From contig JASBYX010000003.1 of assembly GCA_029983755.1 (NCBI GenBank), positions 16,258 through 80,257 on the forward strand: 64,000 bases of DNA. The letters are read 5' to 3'. The position numbers and the translations under genes are program-made. This DNA comes from Anaerovoracaceae bacterium. Lineage in GTDB: Bacteria; Bacillota; Clostridia; Peptostreptococcales; Anaerovoracaceae. Below, in pieces: positions 17,103 to 26,029 of the stretch; position 1 is the stretch's first letter; each line of letters opens with the position of its first letter. A model generated the notes under the pieces. It was not told the origin of the DNA and ran no database searches. It saw only the letters and a list, made by a program, of their open reading frames with translations.

Positions 17103-17966
17103 ATGATTATGCAACAAAACAGAGTAATGAGAAAGGCTTTCACTGTCCTTCTCAGTTTAGCGATTATTCTAAGTTTTTCGATTCTATTTAGCAAAAATGA
17201 AGCTAGGGCCTTCTCTCAGGGGACATACCTGGGAAGCACAGAGACCTACTATAGAAATCCTGTTACTGGAGTTATCGAAGATCAAGGTGGTGAACAGAGC
17301 ATTGCAATTGGGGAAGGTATGGTGAGAAGCTGTGTGCATCCAACGGCCCTTCTTGAAGTAGATGCAGAGGGGAACCACTATTTGACAGCGAGACTCCACA
17401 TGGCTGATAGCATTGAAGGTATTAATTTTATGCTGTCCGATGGAGGGGAGTTCTATCAGGCAGATATGACTGTAACTCAAGAAGGAAACAACATTATTGA
17501 TATCAGATTTCCTGTTACAGATGAAAATACGATTGTAAGGGGAACAATGTATGTGGTTCCGATGGGTCGTGATGTGGTGTACTTCTTTAAGGTTAAGGGA
17601 TTCGTAGAAGGTAGTGGCGACTTCAATGCAGAGATCGATACAGGTGGAGTTACAGGGGAAAGTGCAGAGGCAGCTTCCTTAACTGATAGTGCAAGATCTG
17701 CAGCAGAAAAGGCTGAGAGCGGTATGCAGAAATCTGTAGATGCGAAGAACAAGAAAGATCAAGAGAAAAAAGATAAAGATAAGGATAGCAAAGATAAGAA
17801 AGACAAAAACAAGAAAGATAAGAAAGACAAATCCTCCAAAAATAATGATAAGGGGTCTGAGAAAAAGAGCTCCGGAAATAGCACCACCTATATAATCGGT
17901 GGGATTGTCATTGTAGCAGTTGTCGCAGGCGTTGGATACGCTATCTTTAGAAAGAAGCGAGGATAG
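17103..17966 (+). CDS. Shp-like haem-binding surface protein
   Basis: A 287-residue surface protein resembling streptococcal Shp, which takes haem from receptor proteins and passes it to the HtsA/SiaA lipoprotein. After a signal peptide (about 1-40), the Shp domain runs from about 45 to 185 with ETYYRNPVTGVIEDQGGEQS, AIGEGMVRSCVHPTALLEVD and NHYLTARLHMADSIEGINFM. A long Lys/Asp-rich tract (about 210-255) probably spans the wall, followed by one membrane segment (TTYIIGGIVIVAVVAGVGYA) and FRKKRG. There is no sorting motif, so it is membrane-anchored. ATG 17103 follows GAAAGGAA by eight bases; a TTG at 17085 is less likely. Confidence 0.82.
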   Translation: MIMQQNRVMRKAFTVLLSLAIILSFSILFSKNEARAFSQGTYLGSTETYYRNPVTGVIEDQGGEQSIAIGEGMVRSCVHPTALLEVDAEGNHYLTARLHMADSIEGINFMLSDGGEFYQADMTVTQEGNNIIDIRFPVTDENTIVRGTMYVVPMGRDVVYFFKVKGFVEGSGDFNAEIDTGGVTGESAEAASLTDSARSAAEKAESGMQKSVDAKNKKDQEKKDKDKDSKDKKDKNKKDKKDKSSKNNDKGSEKKSSGNSTTYIIGGIVIVAVVAGVGYAIFRKKRG

Positions 17967-17973
17967 TATAGGA

Positions 17974-18882
17974 ATGAGGAGGATGTTAAGACGAAAAAAG
18001 ATTCCGGTGGCATTGTATCTGATAATGGCATTAGTTTTCCAAGTTGTTATTCTTTCAGGATGTGTAGATCAGCATCAAAAAAAGGCAAATACTGATAAGG
18101 GAACGGATGCAAGATTAATTGCCACATCCTTTGCTACTGCCCAGCTTTGTGACAAGATGGACATGGATCTTGTGGGAGTTTGTGATACATATCAAAACCT
18201 ACCTAAACGCTACAAAGACCTACCTAAGGTTGGAATGGCAATGGGCCCTGATTTGGAGAAAATCAAGGAACTTAAGGCAGACTATGTCATGGGGCCAAAC
18301 ACACTGGAGGAAGGTCTCTCCCCTAAGTATGAGTCTATCAACCAAAAGGCCCTCTTCCTTAATCTAAAAAGTGTAGACGGCCTCTATGAATCTGCAACGA
18401 TTCTCGGAGACAAGTTTGGCAAAAAAGAGACGGCTGCACAGTTAAATGAGGAATATAGCCAGTACAAAAAATCCCTTAAGGATAAGTACAAGGGTAAAAA
18501 GAAACCTAAGGTTTTGATTCTAATGGGATTTCCTAATTCATATGTTGTAGCAACAGACACAAGCTACGTGGGGAGCCTTGTCAAGGAGCTGGGAGCAGAA
18601 AATGTGTACTCAGATCAAAAACTGGATTTTATAATTGCCAACACGGAGGACATGAACAGCAAGGATGCAGATATAATTCTAAGGTGTGCCCATGTGTTTC
18701 CTGATGATGTGGCAAAGATGTTCGCCGAGGAGTTTAAAACTAATGATATATGGAAACATTTTAAGGCTGTTAAAGAGGATAAGGTGTACGACCTCGACCC
18801 GGATCTTTTTGGAATGAGTGCTAAGTTCAACTACCCTAAGGCATATAAGCAACTTGGAGAGATGCTGTATGGGGACAAGTAG
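17974..18882 (+). CDS. Haem ABC importer substrate-binding lipoprotein (HtsA/IsdE-like)
   Basis: A periplasmic-binding-protein-type lipoprotein of 302 residues, with lipobox LSGC (Cys30). The rest fits the FecB/TroA-like class III binding fold (ARLIATSFATAQLCDKMDMD, NTEDMNSKDADIILRCAH). It should accept haem from the neighbouring Shp-like protein and deliver it to the permease encoded next. ATG 17974 is chosen because the lipoprotein signal begins shortly after it; ATG 17983 nearby is also possible, but GAGGAGG would then be too close. It lies seven bases after the Shp-like gene and overlaps the permease gene. Confidence 0.87.
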   Translation: MRRMLRRKKIPVALYLIMALVFQVVILSGCVDQHQKKANTDKGTDARLIATSFATAQLCDKMDMDLVGVCDTYQNLPKRYKDLPKVGMAMGPDLEKIKELKADYVMGPNTLEEGLSPKYESINQKALFLNLKSVDGLYESATILGDKFGKKETAAQLNEEYSQYKKSLKDKYKGKKKPKVLILMGFPNSYVVATDTSYVGSLVKELGAENVYSDQKLDFIIANTEDMNSKDADIILRCAHVFPDDVAKMFAEEFKTNDIWKHFKAVKEDKVYDLDPDLFGMSAKFNYPKAYKQLGEMLYGDK

Positions 18883-19855
18883 TAAAGTAATCAAAGTATT
18901 TCTGTGGATTCTGACAGTTGCAGCTTTATTCATAACCGTTATTTGGGCGGTAAGGGTTGGAAGTACCAAAGTAACACTTCCGCAGCTGTACAGAGGTCTC
19001 TTTGTGGAATACGACGAAAATGTGGCAATAATTTACGATTTAAGGTTCCCGAGGATATGCATTGCAATCTTTGGAGGGGCGGCAATGGCTGTTTCGGGGC
19101 TACTTCTTCAGGCTGTAATGAGAAATCCGCTGGCAGATCCCGGCGTTCTTGGAATCAGCTCAGGGGCAGGGGTTGTGGCTTCGGCGATACTGCTGTTTGT
19201 ACCCAAACTATTTTTCTTCACTCCCATACTTTCATTTATAGGTGGTATGGTGACGTTTTTCCTGGTCTACATGCTCGCTTGGCATAAGGGAGGTTTATCT
19301 CCTCTGAGAATAATTCTTGTGGGTATCGCCATAAATGCCATGAACATGGGCTTTATGACAGCTCTTGATGCAATGACAGCGGCAAATGGTGTGAAACCCC
19401 CTATGGGAATAAGCATGAAGACCTGGGATGATTTCTATGTGATGATAGGCTATATAATCGCCGGGCTAGTCTTGGCAATAATCCTATCAGGTCGCTGCAA
19501 TCTTCTAGCTCTTGAGGACAAAACAGTAGCCTCTCTTGGTCTTAACACTACGGCAAACCGTATCGCCATCTCGGCTGTAGCTGTTTTGTTGGCTTCCATA
19601 TGTACAGCTGTGACAGGTCCAATCAGTTTCCTGGGACTTATAGTTCCCCATATTGCAAGGCTGATTATTGGTAGCAACCACAGGGAACTTGCACCATATT
19701 CAATAATTTTGGGAGCGCTGGTATTCCTCCTTGCAGATACTTTGGGGAGAACCATAATGCCTCCTATGGAAATAAGTGCGGCAATTATAATGGCAATTGT
19801 AGGAGGTCCATTCTTTATATTCCTCCTGAAGAAGACGGGGAAGAACTATGGATAA
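18869..19855 (+). CDS. Haem/iron ABC importer permease, FecCD family
   Basis: A 328-residue permease of the BtuC/FecCD type with about nine or ten membrane helices. Family-typical segments include RFPRICIAIFGGAAMAVSG, MRNPLADPGVLGISSGAG and the cytoplasmic GPISFLGLIVPHIARLIIG that contacts the ATPase. ATG 18869 lies inside the end of the lipoprotein gene, with TTGGAGAG seven bases before it. It overlaps the ATPase gene by eight bases. Its substrate is inferred from the NEAT and Shp neighbours. Confidence 0.92.
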   Translation: MGTSSKVIKVFLWILTVAALFITVIWAVRVGSTKVTLPQLYRGLFVEYDENVAIIYDLRFPRICIAIFGGAAMAVSGLLLQAVMRNPLADPGVLGISSGAGVVASAILLFVPKLFFFTPILSFIGGMVTFFLVYMLAWHKGGLSPLRIILVGIAINAMNMGFMTALDAMTAANGVKPPMGISMKTWDDFYVMIGYIIAGLVLAIILSGRCNLLALEDKTVASLGLNTTANRIAISAVAVLLASICTAVTGPISFLGLIVPHIARLIIGSNHRELAPYSIILGALVFLLADTLGRTIMPPMEISAAIIMAIVGGPFFIFLLKKTGKNYG

Positions 19856-20696
19856 AGATACAAGATATATTCACGGGACGAACCATGAAGTTTCCCTTAG
19901 AGGAAAGTCAATTAGGGGAAAGTCGATTAATTTATATGAGCTTAAGAATGTTAAGTTTGCATACGAAAAGGAACTGACTGTGGACATAGATTCTCTCCAG
20001 GTGACTAAGGGAAAAATTACAACGATTATCGGCCCAAATGGGAGTGGGAAATCGACACTTTTGAATCTTTTGTCGAAGAACCTTAAGCCTAATGAAGGGG
20101 AAATTTCCCTTGAAGGTATGGATATTTCCAAGATCAGCAGGAAGGAATTTGCGAGAAGGGTTTCAATGGTACACCAAAACAACACCGCTCCTAGTGACAT
20201 AACTGTTGAGAAGTTGGTTCAATATGGTAGAACTCCTTATAAAAGTCTATACAGCTTGGGGATGAATCAGGAGGATAGGGAGAAGGTGGAATGGGCAATG
20301 GAAGTGACGGATGTTACCTGTCATAGAGACAAACCCATAAGTAATCTCTCCGGAGGTGAAAGGCAGAGGGTTTGGATTGCAATGGCACTTGCTCAGGCTA
20401 CGGATACAATTTTTCTTGATGAGCCAACTACCTTTCTCGACATTAAATTTCAGCTTGAAATTCTCGGACTTGCGAGAAGCCTCAATTGTGAGTATGGAAT
20501 GACGGTTGTAATGGTTCTTCATGACATAAATCAGGCCCTTCATTACAGCCATGAACTAGTGGCTCTAAAGGACGGAAAACTCCTTGAAAAGGGGGAACCT
20601 TCATGCATAGTTCGGCCGGAAATCATGAGGGAACTTTACGATGTGGATCTTGAGATTGCCGATGTTTGTGGAAATCCATTTGTTTTAACTGTTTGA
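19848..20696 (+). CDS. Haem/iron ABC importer ATPase, FecE-like
   Basis: The ATPase of the importer. The 282-residue product carries Walker A GPNGSGKSTL, Q-loop VHQNN, signature NLSGGERQRVWIAMALAQ, Walker B TIFLDEPTTFLD and H-loop VLHDINQ, all typical of the FecE/BtuD group. About 30 residues precede the conserved ATPase fold, including a repeated RGKSIRGKSI, and may be an extension. ATG 19848 overlaps the permease gene. It ends the operon; the next gene has its own promoter. Confidence 0.92.
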   Translation: MDKDTRYIHGTNHEVSLRGKSIRGKSINLYELKNVKFAYEKELTVDIDSLQVTKGKITTIIGPNGSGKSTLLNLLSKNLKPNEGEISLEGMDISKISRKEFARRVSMVHQNNTAPSDITVEKLVQYGRTPYKSLYSLGMNQEDREKVEWAMEVTDVTCHRDKPISNLSGGERQRVWIAMALAQATDTIFLDEPTTFLDIKFQLEILGLARSLNCEYGMTVVMVLHDINQALHYSHELVALKDGKLLEKGEPSCIVRPEIMRELYDVDLEIADVCGNPFVLTV

Positions 20697-20712
20697 TTTT
20701 TGTTAGAATATG

Positions 20713-20769
20713 TTGACAAGAATTAGGCACAAGCAGTATACTTAATTTACGATTGTTAGCTATAGCTAA
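20713..20769 (+). promoter_or_regulatory. Promoter and palindromic operator of the second NEAT gene
   Basis: TTGACA (20713-20718), 18-base spacer and TATACT (20737-20742). Just downstream is a perfect 14-bp palindrome TTAGCTATAGCTAA (20756-20769). Both NEAT genes therefore have a TTAG/CTAA-rich inverted repeat at or after the -10, suggesting a shared repressor, probably iron-responsive. Confidence 0.6.
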
Positions 20770-20815
20770 TGGTATTTATTTAGAAAGGAGCAGTTTTAAC
20801 TGCAAAGGTAATTTT

Positions 20816-22096
20816 ATGAAGATAGCGAAACGCTTTTTAACAGGTATTTTTGCATTTATGCTTGTGGTTTCTTTCATGACTCCGTTCAGAGTAGACAAAG
20901 CTCATGGGGCAGATACTCCTGCAAAGCCACCGGTTTACGTGCCAAACGAAACCTATTTGACAGATGTTAAGACGGATCTACCGGATGGCGTGTACTCCAT
21001 GCCTGCAAGGCTACACCATTCCTACCAGAAACAGTTTTCAATGGGCAATGGTGCCATCGATGGAAATATGTTGGTGCAGAAAGATGGGAATAAATATACA
21101 TACTACCTTAGAATGCAAGGCCTAAAGTTTATGGGTCTTTATGGTCATCTATGGAATGTGTTGCCGCCTACAAAGGAACAGGTTGAGAATGTCGCAAATT
21201 ATAATGCAGGAATAAAGTACGATAACCAGAAAAATATGACAATGTCCATAAGCAAAAAATTCATGGACACAGACCTGGAAAAGAAGCAGAGGGAATTCCC
21301 TAGGGTTATAAAGTTTGAAGGAGATAGACCACTTAATCAAATTGTCATCACAGTTTGGGTAGATGCTATGGACGCTATAGCTTCAGGAGGAAGTGTCGGA
21401 TACGATTCAATTGTTAAGGGTAAGGGTGATCAGAGAGGTATAATCCAGATTGACTGGCACAATCCAACAAACAAAGCTACCCCAGAAGAGATAAGTGATT
21501 ACGGAGTGGTTATACCACCTGCTGAAAAGATGAAGCTCAACGAAGTCATAACAGCGGCAGAGAAAGCTAAGGAAGGTGTTGAAGTAAGCGCAGACGGTAC
21601 CGACAAGGCCAAAGAAGTTAAGTGGGTAACTGAGGCTGAAATGAAGTCACTTGACGAGGCAATTAAGACAGCTAAGGGTGTTCAGAAAGAAGATCTAACA
21701 AAGGATCAGCAGAAGAAGGTTAACGATGCAGTAGCAGCACTAAATGCAGCTAAGGATAAGTTCGAAGCAGCAAAGAAAGCCGGCACTAAGAAGCCGGACA
21801 AAGCTAACAAAGGGGATTCCGACAAGCCTGGCAATGAGAATAGTGGCAAGATGGATAACGGTAAACAAAAACCCGGTAAGTCCGATTCAGGTAAATCCGA
21901 TTCAGGTAAGTCCGGAAACACCGGTAAAACTACTAATGAGCTTAACAAAAAACCGGGCGTAAAACCTGCTAAACCGAGCAATCTTAAGAAACCTGTAAAG
22001 ACAGGAGACAGCTCAATGCTGGCGGGATACGCTATGCTAATCGTAAGCCTTGCCGGAGCAACGTATTTTGTAGCGAGAAAGAAAAACGAGAAATAA
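20816..22096 (+). CDS. Cell-surface protein with one NEAT domain
   Basis: A 426-residue haem-binding surface protein. A signal peptide (about 1-31) is followed by a NEAT domain (about 44-215: DGVYSMPARLHHSYQKQFSMG, then YYLRMQGLKFMGLYGHLW), closely similar to the first NEAT domain of the 11.5-kb protein. A helical spacer (about 225-315), a Lys/Ser/Gly/Asp tract with short repeats of SDSGK (about 320-375), and a C-terminal PVKTGD motif (393-398) with hydrophobic segment and ARKKNEK complete it. The motif is a relaxed sorting signal. ATG 20816 is the only sensible start before the signal peptide, although its ribosome site (AAAGGTA) is modest. Confidence 0.87.
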   Translation: MKIAKRFLTGIFAFMLVVSFMTPFRVDKAHGADTPAKPPVYVPNETYLTDVKTDLPDGVYSMPARLHHSYQKQFSMGNGAIDGNMLVQKDGNKYTYYLRMQGLKFMGLYGHLWNVLPPTKEQVENVANYNAGIKYDNQKNMTMSISKKFMDTDLEKKQREFPRVIKFEGDRPLNQIVITVWVDAMDAIASGGSVGYDSIVKGKGDQRGIIQIDWHNPTNKATPEEISDYGVVIPPAEKMKLNEVITAAEKAKEGVEVSADGTDKAKEVKWVTEAEMKSLDEAIKTAKGVQKEDLTKDQQKKVNDAVAALNAAKDKFEAAKKAGTKKPDKANKGDSDKPGNENSGKMDNGKQKPGKSDSGKSDSGKSGNTGKTTNELNKKPGVKPAKPSNLKKPVKTGDSSMLAGYAMLIVSLAGATYFVARKKNEK

Positions 22097-22123
22097 GGAA
22101 TCCGTCAATTATGGCGTATTAGG

Positions 22124-22149
22124 AAAAAGCGGGATTTACCTGCTTTTTT
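22124..22149 (+). terminator. Terminator of the haem locus
   Basis: Stem AAAAAGCGGG / CCTGCTTTTTT with a five-base loop and one G-U pair, followed by a T-rich tail. Confidence 0.85.
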
Positions 22150-22210
22150 CTTGCAATTTTGTCCTATAACTTAGGATAAAATTAATCTGATATTTTATCG
22201 AATTAATGTA

Positions 22211-22239
22211 TTGACAAAGTATCGCATGCCTGTTAGAAT
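22211..22239 (+). promoter_or_regulatory. Promoter of the amino-acid ABC importer operon
   Basis: TTGACA (22211-22216), 17-base spacer, TAGAAT (22234-22239), 43 bases before the lipoprotein start codon. Confidence 0.7.
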
Positions 22240-22281
22240 TGATTTTAAGTTTTAACGAATTAAAGAAATGAGGTAAGCGAT

Positions 22282-23106
22282 ATGAAGAAAAGACTTTTAG
22301 CTGTTTTGACATTGGGAATTCTTCTTACATCAATGGTTGCGTTGACCGCATGTGGAGGAAAAGACGAAGGGAAAAAGGCGGATGACAAGGACCTTGATCT
22401 TGGTACGGAGGGAACCTTCACAGTTGGGCTTGATGACACTTTTGCTCCTATGGGGTTTAGAGACAAGGACGGAAACCTTGTTGGTTTTGACATAGATTTG
22501 GCTACTGAGGTTGCTAAGGACATGGGTCTAAAGGTTGAATTTAAGCCTATCAATTGGGATGCTAAGGATATGGAGCTCAAGGCGAAGAACATAGACTGCG
22601 TGTGGAACGGAATGTCACAGACACCTGAGCGAGAGAAGGCTATGGCTCTTTCCAAGAAGTACCTTAATAACAAAATTATTTTGATGACAAATAAAGATGA
22701 TGTGAAAGTCGACTCTGCGGAGGATTTGAAGGGCTTGAACATTGGTACACAGGCTGACTCCTCCGCACTTGAGATGTTGAAAAAGAACGACATGTATGAG
22801 GAAATTAAGGACAAAATAACTGAGTACACCTCCTACGATGATGCTATTTTGGACATGAAGGCAGGTAGAATAGATGTGCTAGCCATAGACCAAGTTTTGG
22901 GAGAGTACAAGAATAACAATATGGGTGAAAAGATGCGTGCTCTGAAATACGATCTTGGGGACGACTTCTATGTTATCGGATTCAGGAAGGACGATAAGGC
23001 GTTGAGAGACAGAGTGAATACTGCAATTAAGAACGTAATTGAAAGCGGTAAAGCAGCGGAAATCAGCAAGGATTGGTTTGGGAAAGATATCGTAGTATTT
23101 GAATAA
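22282..23106 (+). CDS. Polar amino-acid ABC importer substrate-binding lipoprotein
   Basis: A 274-residue lipoprotein with lipobox LTAC (Cys24) and a family 3 solute-binding fold. The N-lobe begins GTFTVGLDDTFAPMGFRDKD and has VGFDIDLATEVAKDMGLKVEF; the segment NIDCVWNGMSQTPERE is where the ligand is gripped. Such proteins bind polar amino acids such as glutamine, glutamate, histidine or cystine. The ligand cannot be fixed from sequence alone. It heads an operon with permease and ATPase genes and has its own promoter. GAGGTAAG precedes ATG 22282. Confidence 0.92.
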   Translation: MKKRLLAVLTLGILLTSMVALTACGGKDEGKKADDKDLDLGTEGTFTVGLDDTFAPMGFRDKDGNLVGFDIDLATEVAKDMGLKVEFKPINWDAKDMELKAKNIDCVWNGMSQTPEREKAMALSKKYLNNKIILMTNKDDVKVDSAEDLKGLNIGTQADSSALEMLKKNDMYEEIKDKITEYTSYDDAILDMKAGRIDVLAIDQVLGEYKNNNMGEKMRALKYDLGDDFYVIGFRKDDKALRDRVNTAIKNVIESGKAAEISKDWFGKDIVVFE

Positions 23107-23190
23107 TTCGTAATAATTGAATGACCTGAGGAAGATATTTCATCGATAAGTCAAAGAAAGACATTTGAGCAATTAGAGAAAGAGGACCCA

Positions 23191-23856
23191 ATGATTTTAC
23201 AACCTTTGATAGAAAACTGGCAGCTTCTCCTCGAGGGAACATGGATGGTCATAAAACTCTTCACAGTAACCCTGCTGTTCGCACTACCTCTAGGGCTTCC
23301 CATAGCCCTAGGGGCAAACAGCAGGATTTTTCCCTTAAGGTTTCTGTGTCAGACATATGTATGGATATTCAGAGGAACCCCACTGCTGATGCAGATGTTC
23401 TTCTTTTATTTTTTTATTCCGATTAATATCGGAGTAGCGCCTACTCTGTTCACCACAATCGCATTTACATTCGCATTGAATTATGCTGCATATTTTGCAG
23501 AAATATACAGAGGCGGAATCAACAGCATCGACAGGGGTCAGTTCGAAGCAGCCCATTCCTTGGGCCTTTCCAAGTGGCAGACAACGAAGGATATAGTTTT
23601 GCCCCAGACCATGAAAGCTATTTTGCCGTCAATTTTCAACGAAGTCATAACACTTGTGAAGGACACGGCTTTGGCTCAGACCCTAGGGATGATGGAGCTT
23701 ATGAAAGTCACTTACGGCATTGTAAACAGAACCTCCGTGACGACGATATTTCTCTACACAGCGATAATATACCTGGTTCTCAACCTGCTGATAACCTTAG
23801 TGGCAAACAGGCTTGAAGGACATTTTAAGAGATATGATGCGAAGGAGGAGTTTTGA
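23191..23856 (+). CDS. Polar amino-acid ABC importer permease
   Basis: A 221-residue HisM/GlnP-type permease with about five membrane helices. It has the family features [17 protein letters not shown], the EAA loop [21 protein letters not shown] that docks on the ATPase, and [19 protein letters not shown]. It lies 84 bases after the lipoprotein gene and overlaps the ATPase start by one base. Confidence 0.93.
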   Translation: MILQPLIENWQLLLEGTWMVIKLFTVTLLFALPLGLPIALGANSRIFPLRFLCQTYVWIFRGTPLLMQMFFFYFFIPINIGVAPTLFTTIAFTFALNYAAYFAEIYRGGINSIDRGQFEAAHSLGLSKWQTTKDIVLPQTMKAILPSIFNEVITLVKDTALAQTLGMMELMKVTYGIVNRTSVTTIFLYTAIIYLVLNLLITLVANRLEGHFKRYDAKEEF

Positions 23857-24605
23857 TGAGTGTTGATATCAACAAAATACCCAAAGAAGAGTTACAGGGC
23901 GGTATGCCGATGTTTATGGACAGAGACAGGGTGCTGGAGATGAAGGGAATCGTTAAGGAATATGGCGAGTTCAAAGCCCTAAAGGGAGTAGATTTCTCTG
24001 TGGAAAGAGGGGAGATTGTGACAATCATAGGTCCCTCCGGGTCAGGAAAGAGCACGCTGCTCAGATGCATAAACGGTCTCACAATCCCCACCAGCGGGAC
24101 CGTAGATCTTCACGGAAGAACGAGCATGGTGTTTCAGCATTTCAATCTCTTTCCTCACATGACTTGTCTTGAGAACATAATCTATGCTCCGGTAAAGGTT
24201 CTGAAAGTCCCTAAAGGGGAGGCAGAAACAAATGCGAAGCAGCTTCTTGAGATGGTTGGGTTGTCCGACAAGGCAGATGCTTATCCGGCACAGATTTCCG
24301 GGGGACAGAAGCAGAGAATAGCAATTGCAAGGAGCCTTGCCATGAAGCCTGATCTTATGCTTTTTGACGAGCCTACTTCCGCCCTTGATCCTGAAATAAT
24401 AGGTTCCGTTCTAGGCGTAATGAAGGAGCTGGCTTCAGAGCATATGACAATGGTAGTGGTTACCCACGAAATGGGATTTGCAAGGGATGTTTCGGATAGA
24501 ACTGTTTTCATGGCAGATGGAGAGAAACTGGAGGAAGGTACCCCTGAAGAGATTTTTGAAAACCCAAAGGCTGAACGCCTGAAGACTTTCTTGGCATCTT
24601 TCTGA
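23856..24605 (+). CDS. Polar amino-acid ABC importer ATPase
   Basis: A GlnQ-type ATPase of 249 residues. Walker [13 protein letters not shown]-loop [12 protein letters not shown], signature [17 protein letters not shown], Walker [15 protein letters not shown] and H-loop [11 protein letters not shown] are intact. About 28 residues precede the conserved fold. ATG 23856 has GAAGGAGGAG six bases before it and overlaps the permease stop. Confidence 0.94.
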   Translation: MSVDINKIPKEELQGGMPMFMDRDRVLEMKGIVKEYGEFKALKGVDFSVERGEIVTIIGPSGSGKSTLLRCINGLTIPTSGTVDLHGRTSMVFQHFNLFPHMTCLENIIYAPVKVLKVPKGEAETNAKQLLEMVGLSDKADAYPAQISGGQKQRIAIARSLAMKPDLMLFDEPTSALDPEIIGSVLGVMKELASEHMTMVVVTHEMGFARDVSDRTVFMADGEKLEEGTPEEIFENPKAERLKTFLASF

Positions 24606-24646
24606 TTACTATTTAAAAAACATCATATTTGGGTAATATATTACAC

Positions 24647-25282
24647 ATGGATAGAAAAAGAAAGAAGCAAGTGATAATAATCATAGGGGCTTTATTCATT
24701 CTTGGAATAATTATGCTCCTCATACAGTCAGGGATATTTAAGTCTTCTGAGGATTACTTAAGGGAAGGCAATTACCAGAAAGCCTATGATAAGGCTAAAG
24801 ACGAAAAACAGAAAGAAAATATCCTAAGGGAAAATACGACGGCAGTTTTGCTGGTGAAGATTTCTCGCAAAGTGGATACCCCAAAGACTTTGAAGCTTAG
24901 GAATGCATACGAAGCAGATGGAGCAAGAGGAAAAACTGCCGGAGAGTATTTTGTTGTGTACGTGGACGGGGGAGATACGTTAGGAAACGTAGCCGGGAAC
25001 TATTATGTATACAGGTCTGACGGGAAAAATGGAAGCTGGAAGCTTCTGGATAAGGTTGTGACCTTAGAGTACGAATCCATGAGGAAACTGGATAAATATG
25101 CAGAGAAAATCTTTGGGAAATTCAAGAATAATAAGAAAGAAAAGCATAGAGAAAAGCCTAGAGACATTATTCTGAGGGCGAAAAAAGCCGGTCAGTCTTT
25201 GGACAAGGGCAGTGTCCAAAGGATAAATGAGTTTTTCCAAGAGGGCAAGCTTGATGAAGTTAAGGCTATCTCCGTCGATTGA
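24647..25282 (+). CDS. Unrecognised membrane-anchored protein
   Basis: A 211-residue protein I do not recognise. One N-terminal membrane segment (VIIIIGALFILGIIMLLIQSGIF, about 8-30) is followed by a probably extracytoplasmic domain starting with a helical repeat-like part (SSEDYLREGNYQKAYDKAKDEKQ) and ending with a Lys-rich helical tail. The early part resembles the tetratricopeptide-like segments of small lipoproteins. No good ribosome site precedes ATG 24647; TTG 24629 is an alternative. It lies 42 bases after the importer ATPase gene and could be read through from it. Confidence 0.6.
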   Translation: MDRKRKKQVIIIIGALFILGIIMLLIQSGIFKSSEDYLREGNYQKAYDKAKDEKQKENILRENTTAVLLVKISRKVDTPKTLKLRNAYEADGARGKTAGEYFVVYVDGGDTLGNVAGNYYVYRSDGKNGSWKLLDKVVTLEYESMRKLDKYAEKIFGKFKNNKKEKHREKPRDIILRAKKAGQSLDKGSVQRINEFFQEGKLDEVKAISVD

Positions 25283-25327
25283 CAGGGAATTTGAACAGAT
25301 TTTAAGGATATTTTGATGTGGCGATTC

Positions 25328-25356
25328 TTGAAAAATTCCGGATAATATTATATAAT
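25328..25356 (+). promoter_or_regulatory. Promoter of the 25.4-31.2 kb membrane-protein genes
   Basis: TTGAAA (25328-25333), 17-base spacer and consensus TATAAT (25351-25356), 32 bases before the next start codon. Confidence 0.75.
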
Positions 25357-25387
25357 ATCTTGGAATAATTGTAAGCGAGGAATGGCT

Positions 25388-26017
25388 ATGAATATCTTTG
25401 GAAAATTTGGACAGTTCATTGTGAATAACCAGGAAATTGTGCAGAATATTGCAATACTCATCGTTGTGTTGCTATGCGTTATTTTCCTGGTATTTTTGTA
25501 TAAGAAAGCGAGTAAGGCTTCTAAGAAGAAGGCGGAATCATTTACGAAAATAGAGGGAATTCTGGAAGATATAAATGGCAACATATCTCAGCTGAGAAAG
25601 CAAGGAGACTTTATTTATATTGACAATTCTTCAAAAAAGGATCATGAGCAGGAGGCTTTGGAGGAAGCCATGGTGCTGGCCAAATCAGGGAAAAGCAAGG
25701 GGCAAGACGTTGGAACTGTTACAGATGCCGGAGGCCTTGATTTTCTTGAAAGAGGCAGAGGTGCTGAAAGTTCTGAGGAGTCGCATTTAGATGAGCAAAG
25801 TACACCTGGGTGCAGCGATGAGGATGATAGCCCTGCATCGAAGGCTGATGTTTTGCGGGAGTCCATGATTGAGAAGATCCTGGTATCTTCCGGGCGTGGG
25901 GAAGTCTTGGAAAGTCCGGGGAAGGCTAAGAGGAAGTTCAGCGGTAGAACCGATGGAACAGATAAGTTCGGCAGAGAATATAACGTAGAAGAAATTGAGA
26001 AACAAATTAGGGATTAG
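25388..26017 (+). CDS. Unrecognised single-pass membrane protein
   Basis: A 209-residue protein of unknown function. A membrane helix lies at about 20-40 (IAILIVVLLCVIFLVFLYKK), preceded by a short amphipathic N-terminus. The remainder is predicted cytoplasmic and hydrophilic: a coiled-coil-like helix (KAESFTKIEGILEDINGNIS), then an acidic Ser/Glu/Asp-rich linker, then a basic tail (KAKRKFSGRTDGTDKFGREYN). ATG 25388 is seven bases after GCGAGGA; ATG 25382 is possible but too close. It begins the cluster with the zinc-ribbon and UPF0182 genes, 12 bases before the former. Confidence 0.65.
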   Translation: MNIFGKFGQFIVNNQEIVQNIAILIVVLLCVIFLVFLYKKASKASKKKAESFTKIEGILEDINGNISQLRKQGDFIYIDNSSKKDHEQEALEEAMVLAKSGKSKGQDVGTVTDAGGLDFLERGRGAESSEESHLDEQSTPGCSDEDDSPASKADVLRESMIEKILVSSGRGEVLESPGKAKRKFSGRTDGTDKFGREYNVEEIEKQIRD

Positions 26018-26029
26018 AAAGGTGAGGAA

